A DNA stretch of 17,578 bases from JADJPL01 sp964607915 (GTDB lineage: Bacteria > Bacteroidota > Bacteroidia > Chitinophagales > Saprospiraceae): contig CAZSMU010000077.1 in NCBI GenBank assembly GCA_964607915.1, forward strand, positions 1 through 17,578, read 5' to 3'. Positions within the stretch are counted from its first letter, which is position 1, and each line of letters begins with the position of its first letter. Below, in pieces: positions 13,966-17,578 of the stretch. The notes beneath the pieces are model-generated. The model ran no database searches. It was not told the DNA's origin and saw only the letters and a list, made by a program, of their open reading frames with translations. The translations under genes were made by a program, and so were the position numbers.

Positions 13966-15594
13966 TCAGGGCTTCATCTGGCTGAGCTCAAAGTGACCGA
14001 GGGAGATAGGGATGTTGTCTATTGCGCTCAGCCGGTCCAGGAAGTCGCGGATGCGGAAGGGAAGCTGGCGGGCTTCGAGCTGCCGGGCGTATTCGGCCAG
14101 GGCGTCTTCTACCAGGTATTTGCCGGTGATGTAGCTGGTGCCGTAGCCGGGTTGGCGCAGGTAGAGGTGTTGTTCAAAGAGGAGCAGGTCTTTTTCGGTT
14201 TTCATCCACCCGCGGGGGGTGTATTCCGAATGGATGCCGCCAGCTTCTTCCATAGTCATCTCGTTGGCATGGGCGTAGAGAGAGCCCAGGCCCCGGGCGG
14301 CGCGCTGTGCGATGAGGATATAGACGAGTTCGCGCACCCTCGGGTTGTCGTCGTACAGGCCCGCCTGAAGGAACAGTTCTTCCACCGCTGTGGCGAGGCC
14401 TTCGTTGCGCGAATCGAAGATGTTGTACAACAAAGCTCCTCGGCGGATTTCGCTGGCATTGGGCTCTTTGTCCATGCGGGCGAGTTCGAACCAGTGGTAA
14501 AAGTGGGAGTACAGGGGCCTCGGGTCGTAATGCATGGTGATGTAGAAGAAGTGGCGTTTTTCCACGGGCACGAACCGGCCTAAGTGTTCCCGCAGGGCGG
14601 GCTCGAAGTAGGGTTTTACCGTGACGATTTCCTCCTCTTCCAAAAAGCGCATCATGCTGCGCGCTGAGCGTTCTGCCAGGGCGTCGTACTCCTCCGGCGT
14701 TTGGGCTTCTTTTAGGGGAGGGAGTTTTCGGTTGCGGTGTTCTTCGAGTTTCAGGGCTGTCCAGGCGCGGGCTAGTTCCCGCTTCAGGATCATGACTTCA
14801 TCCTCCCAGGTCAGAGGTACGAGGTGTACATTTTGCTGGTACCAGGTGTAGTTTTCCTTGCCTATGCCCGAGGGGCCCGTCTTGGAAGCGGCCTCCTTCT
14901 CCAGCCAGGCAATGAATTCCAGGGTTGAAGCTTTGGCGGCTTGTATGGCTTTGACGAGCTCGGAATCGGCAGCTATGCCCGGTAGGGAGCCCATATTGTC
15001 GAGGTCTTCGGCCTGGAAGCGGATTTCCCGGATGCCGGCGATCCATAGTTCGCGGGCGTTGCCGGTGAGGTTTTGGCGCGCTTGCGCGTTGAGCGCGGGG
15101 ATGACCCGAAGATCGCCGAGGAGCCGTTTTTTGGCAGCCCCGTCCAACGGAAAGGCGTAGGTCCAGAGTTCTGTGGTGGCGTGGTGGGTGGGGCCTTCGT
15201 GCGCCGGCACGTCGCTGCGGTCGGTCCATACCGATTTATAGAACGCGGGGTCGCGCGCCCAGGGCATCAAGACGCGCTGGTTGAAGTCATACCCGTTCAT
15301 CTCTGCCCGCACGATCTGCCAGTCTGCCCGCTGTGTAGCACTCCAGCCAGCGGTGTCTATGGCCAGGAGGCGGTCGTATAGCTTTTGGAAGGTGGGTCTG
15401 CGCGCCGCGAAAGTGGCAGCGCTGTAGTCGGGGGCACCGTCGCGGAACGGAGGCTTTTCAAAAGAACGCCATTCCCGAAACAGGGCGGTCAACTGTTCAT
15501 ACGGGCTTTCCGAACGGGGAGAACCAGCCAAAGGGGAGTATGCCCCCGAGAGCATCACGGCGAGGGCTGCTAAACACATACAGGTCTTACGCAT
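13966..15594 (-). CDS. Exported DUF885 family protein apparently lacking the HExxPGH metal motif
   Basis: 542 residues starting with a signal peptide (MRKTCMCLAALAVMLSGAYS). The overall pattern is DUF885: an all-helical N-terminal region (YEQLTALFREW...), repeated helices, a segment EGLATAVEEL (398-407) like the family's EGWALYAEEL, and a C-terminal PGYGTSYITGKYLVEDALAEY then FRIRDFLDRL. Typical members carry HExxPGHH about 30 residues before the EGWA motif and are thought to be metallopeptidase-like. Here the corresponding stretch is YHWFELARMDKEP (366-378), so the histidines and PG are not in place. HEGPTHH occurs at 132-138 but far from the expected position. The protein may be catalytically divergent or inactive. 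The ATG is supported by the signal peptide; a 26-base repeat lies 23 bases upstream. Confidence 0.8.
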   Translation of the reverse strand: MRKTCMCLAALAVMLSGAYSPLAGSPRSESPYEQLTALFREWRSFEKPPFRDGAPDYSAATFAARRPTFQKLYDRLLAIDTAGWSATQRADWQIVRAEMNGYDFNQRVLMPWARDPAFYKSVWTDRSDVPAHEGPTHHATTELWTYAFPLDGAAKKRLLGDLRVIPALNAQARQNLTGNARELWIAGIREIRFQAEDLDNMGSLPGIAADSELVKAIQAAKASTLEFIAWLEKEAASKTGPSGIGKENYTWYQQNVHLVPLTWEDEVMILKRELARAWTALKLEEHRNRKLPPLKEAQTPEEYDALAERSARSMMRFLEEEEIVTVKPYFEPALREHLGRFVPVEKRHFFYITMHYDPRPLYSHFYHWFELARMDKEPNASEIRRGALLYNIFDSRNEGLATAVEELFLQAGLYDDNPRVRELVYILIAQRAARGLGSLYAHANEMTMEEAGGIHSEYTPRGWMKTEKDLLLFEQHLYLRQPGYGTSYITGKYLVEDALAEYARQLEARQLPFRIRDFLDRLSAIDNIPISLGHFELSQMKP

Positions 15595-15617
15595 GGTATC
15601 CAGGTTTTTTTAAGAAA

Positions 15618-15643
15618 AGACTTATGGCGAGGGGTCAGCAAGG
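15618..15643. repeat. 26-base interspersed repeat, copy B
   Basis: Partner of 8916-8941, 23 of 26 identical, mismatches at 15624, 15626 and 15640. As with copy A, it sits just upstream of a minus-strand gene with the same orientation relative to that gene, here only 23 bases from the DUF885 start codon. A short A/T inverted repeat AAAAAG-AGTC-CTTTTT follows at 15648-15663. Confidence 0.6.
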
Positions 15644-15733
15644 AGGGAAAAAGAGTCCTTTTTTATCCACATGAAGGCTTTAGAGGGAGTCTAACGGTGC
15701 TATAGGACCGAAAAAGGCACATCGTGGGCGAAA

Positions 15734-15753
15734 AAGGGCCTTTTTGAGCCCTT
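15734..15753. other. Small hairpin between the DUF885 and HAD phosphatase genes
   Basis: AAGGGC (15734-15739), loop CTTTTTGA, GCCCTT (15748-15753). There is no T-run after the stem, so it is not a clear terminator. The rest of 15595-15859 holds repeat copy B and otherwise nothing I can name; no clear TAnnTTTG promoter for the phosphatase gene was found. Confidence 0.3.
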
Positions 15754-15859
15754 GCAACACGTCCAAAGTATAAACTTACGGGCAGATGGCCAAGTGGGCG
15801 ATGGAAAAAATCCCTTTCTTCGCCTTCGAAACAGGATTACTTATCAAAAAACGTTTAGT

Positions 15860-16429
15860 ATGGAGGAGACCAGCCGCAAGCCAACCCTTTTTTTGGATCG
15901 GGACGGCGTGATCAACGAGCGTCTTCCGGGGGATTACGTTCGCTGCCGGGAAGAGTTCCGCTTTCTACCCGGAGTGTTGGAGGCGCTGCGCTATTTTTCA
16001 GAGTATTTTCAGCATATCGTGGTGGTGACCAATCAACAAGGTATCGGCAAAGGGCTGATGACAGAAGCAGATTTGGCGGAAATCCACGAAAAGATGCTGG
16101 AGGAGATACAGGCTGCCGGAGGTCGGTTGGACGGCATATATTACTGCCCCGAGCGCACCACCTCTTCGGGCAGTTGCCGGAAGCCGGACCCGGCCATGGC
16201 ATGGCAGGCAAAGCGCGATTTCCCCGATATAGATTTCGGACACTCGGTGATGGTCGGCGATTCGGCCAGCGACATGGAGTTTGGCCTGGCGTTGGGGATG
16301 CAGGTAGTGTTGATTGAAGGCAAAGAAGAAGATGCGGGAAAGCTAAAGGTGCTGTACCCGCGCATAGCGTTGCGCTTTGCCGATTTAGCGGGCTATGCAG
16401 GCTATCTGGCAGCGGGGGGCCTACGCTAA
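15860..16429 (+). CDS. HAD-IIIA phosphatase, GmhB-like, with incomplete zinc site
   Basis: 189 residues from the ATG at 15860; a TTG 108 bases upstream extends the frame but adds a segment with no family resemblance. HAD motifs are clear: FLDRDGVINE (11-20, nucleophile Asp13 and acid/base Asp15), VVVTNQQG (54-61, Thr57), CRKPDP (106-111, Lys108) and VGDSASDM (132-139, Asp134 and Asp138). Size and order match D-glycero-D-manno-heptose 1,7-bisphosphate 7-phosphatase, which acts in lipopolysaccharide heptose synthesis. GmhB has a zinc loop of the form CxH...CxC; here it reads C96-P-E98 and S104-x-C106 is not a CxC (GSC), so only two of four ligands are kept. Histidinol-phosphate or other sugar-phosphate phosphatase activity is therefore equally possible. 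The stop codon overlaps that of the convergent next gene. Confidence 0.88.
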   Translation: MEETSRKPTLFLDRDGVINERLPGDYVRCREEFRFLPGVLEALRYFSEYFQHIVVVTNQQGIGKGLMTEADLAEIHEKMLEEIQAAGGRLDGIYYCPERTTSSGSCRKPDPAMAWQAKRDFPDIDFGHSVMVGDSASDMEFGLALGMQVVLIEGKEEDAGKLKVLYPRIALRFADLAGYAGYLAAGGLR

Positions 16430-17481
16430 AAGAGCAGTACTTCGGTAGCGCCGTAGCCGTATTTGGGGTGGTATTCGTTCTTGAAGGTCACGACTTCCGG
16501 CATGCGCAGCAGGCGGGAGGCGATGGCGTCCTTGAGCCGCCCCGTGCCGAGGCCGTGGATGATAAAGACCCTTTCGAACCCGAGGCGGTGTGCTTTTTCG
16601 ATATATTCCTCAAACACTTTCAATTGGAGTTGGAGTATTTGGGCATTGTTTAGTCGGGAGGGGTCGGGGACCAGCTTTTCGGCATGTAGGTCCAGTTCGG
16701 GCAGGAACTCGGCGGCTTCGCGCACTTCGTGGCGGTCGCGTTGTTCGACGGGCACGGCGAGTATGGCGTTGGGACGCGCGTTCCGCTTGGTGTAGTCCGA
16801 CAGATCCTCTTCTTTTCCCGGTTTTGGGCGGGAGGCCTCCAGGCGTTCGAATAGGGGGAACACGTGTGCCCGACGCCCTATCAGGGGGGCTTCCATGAGG
16901 CGGCCAAAGAACACCTTTGGTTTGATGCGGAGTAGCTTTTCGTGTTTGCCCCCGGTGCCATCGGTGGTGATGCGCCAGCATTCCGCTTCTATTTCCGGGG
17001 AGTCGTTGAGGTCGTCAAAGGAGATATGGCCGGTATCCAGGGTATTTCCTGCGCTGAGTTTCCCGTTCCGGCTGATGCGTTGCTGGTTGCCTACGTAGAG
17101 GTCGAAGGAGTAGATGATGTCCGCTTCGGTATCGTTGAGGAGAAATACCCGGAAGGCCTCGGGGGTGCCGTCGTTTTTGAGCACCGGGTCGAAGGCGACC
17201 AACACGCCGGTATTCGTGGTATTTGCGGGCGCAGTTGCCACAGGTTCGGGCCGGGCGGGGGTGTTTTTCCGGGGTTCCTGAGGCGGGGGCACGGGTTTGG
17301 ATTTGCGCAACCCGGGGTACTTTTCGGGTTCAGCCAGGGCAAGGTCGTCTGTGGAGACTGGGATTTCCATGTCCCAGTCGGCGACATATACGCTTACCAT
17401 CTGCTCGTCGAGGTGCTCGGTGACTACGCCGGTGTGCGCCGAGCGCAGGAAAATAACTTTTGCGCCTATTGGTAGAATCAT
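16426..17481 (-). CDS. DUF2027 domain protein with C-terminal Smr domain
   Basis: 351 residues from the ATG at 17481, giving MILPIGAKVIFLRSAHTGVV, which matches the start of DUF2027 proteins; a TTG at 17508 is less likely. Residues 1-50 are a small SH3-like beta region. A Pro-rich linker follows (60-90), then a beta-sandwich region (92-195, GVLVAFDPVLKNDGT, FLLNDTEADIIYSFDLYVGN). The Smr domain occupies about 260-351, with LDLHAEKL (263-270), HGLGTGRLK (309-317) and GATEVLL (344-350). Smr domains occur in MutS2 and in stand-alone nucleases, where the LDLH and HGxG motifs act on DNA or RNA. DUF2027-Smr proteins are, to my knowledge, largely a Bacteroidota family of unknown role. The stop overlaps that of the convergent phosphatase gene by 3 bases within a 4-base gene overlap. 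Confidence 0.88.
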   Translation of the reverse strand: MILPIGAKVIFLRSAHTGVVTEHLDEQMVSVYVADWDMEIPVSTDDLALAEPEKYPGLRKSKPVPPPQEPRKNTPARPEPVATAPANTTNTGVLVAFDPVLKNDGTPEAFRVFLLNDTEADIIYSFDLYVGNQQRISRNGKLSAGNTLDTGHISFDDLNDSPEIEAECWRITTDGTGGKHEKLLRIKPKVFFGRLMEAPLIGRRAHVFPLFERLEASRPKPGKEEDLSDYTKRNARPNAILAVPVEQRDRHEVREAAEFLPELDLHAEKLVPDPSRLNNAQILQLQLKVFEEYIEKAHRLGFERVFIIHGLGTGRLKDAIASRLLRMPEVVTFKNEYHPKYGYGATEVLLF

Positions 17482-17484
17482 ACG

Positions 17485-17516
17485 CAAATATACGTACTTG
17501 TCCGGCAAGTATTAAA
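17485..17516 (-). promoter_or_regulatory. Bacteroidota-type promoter for the DUF2027-Smr gene
   Basis: On the minus strand TTTA (complement of 17513-17516), a 20-base spacer, then TATATTTG (complement of 17485-17492), a perfect TAnnTTTG -7 element with a 3-of-4 -33 element. Only three bases separate the -7 element from the ATG, so transcription would begin at or just past the start codon. The remaining 60 bases to the right edge show no gene. Confidence 0.6.
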
Positions 17517-17578
17517 TATTCTTTTTAGGGGTTGAGGGAAAAAGTTCTATCGCTGCGCCGGGTATTTCCGTAGTATCT

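Noticed and set aside
15181..15201. HEGPTHH in the DUF885 protein as the family's HExxPGHH motif
   Set aside because: It is about 235 residues before the expected position and one residue short, so I do not count it as the canonical site.
15752..15859. TTG-initiated 36-residue extension of the HAD phosphatase
   Set aside because: The family motif FLDRDG falls at residues 11-16 from the ATG at 15860, which is the normal distance.

Overview
The window (17,578 bases, GC-rich in its genes and AT-rich between them) looks like chromosome from a member of the Bacteroidota. The evidence is a SusC/RagA-type TonB-linked receptor, a DUF2027-Smr protein, A-rich rather than Shine-Dalgarno-like sequence before most start codons, and at least one good match to the Bacteroidota promoter (TTTG / TAnnTTTG). 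The GC-rich codon use would fit a Saprospiria (Lewinella-like) or similar lineage, but that placement is inference. I see no rRNA, tRNA, CRISPR array, insertion sequence, phage gene or plasmid origin.

Layout. (1) 1-2131, minus: the N-terminal 710 residues of a SusC/RagA receptor, running off the left edge. (2) 2132-2504: a 373-base divergent regulatory region with a leader hairpin and a repeated TTTGTGCAAA motif. (3) 2505-6758, plus: a probable three-gene operon of an exported GH65 glycosidase, a DUF1611 P-loop protein (DgcN-like) and an enolase-superfamily dipeptide epimerase, closed by a very strong bidirectional terminator. (4) 6811-11953, minus: recQ, a GT4 glycosyltransferase 3 bases behind it, then dnaK after a 226-base gap. 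(5) 12063-13952, plus: an exported S15/CocE-type serine hydrolase divergent from recQ, convergent with (6) 13966-15594, minus: an exported DUF885-family protein that seems to lack the family's metal-binding motif. (7) 15860-16429, plus: a GmhB-like HAD phosphatase whose stop codon overlaps that of (8) 16426-17481, minus: a DUF2027-Smr protein with a promoter almost on top of its start codon.

How the genes may work together. The receptor and exported GH65 enzyme resemble the edge of a glycan-utilisation locus; a SusD partner would be expected beyond the left edge. The same operon couples the glycosidase to a DUF1611/epimerase pair of the kind used in D-glutamate or L-Ala-D-Glu dipeptide metabolism, which is the most unusual combination here. 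The two exported hydrolases in the middle could process peptides. dnaK, recQ, the HAD phosphatase and the Smr protein are housekeeping-type genes.

Non-coding structure not explained by the genes: a 26-base repeat (23/26 identical) before dnaK and before the DUF885 gene, with possible decayed relatives; the same palindrome TGTGC-N4-GCACA before dnaK and between recQ and the S15 gene; and the TTTGTGCAAA pair before GH65. All start-site, operon and operator statements are read by eye and have not been tested by search.
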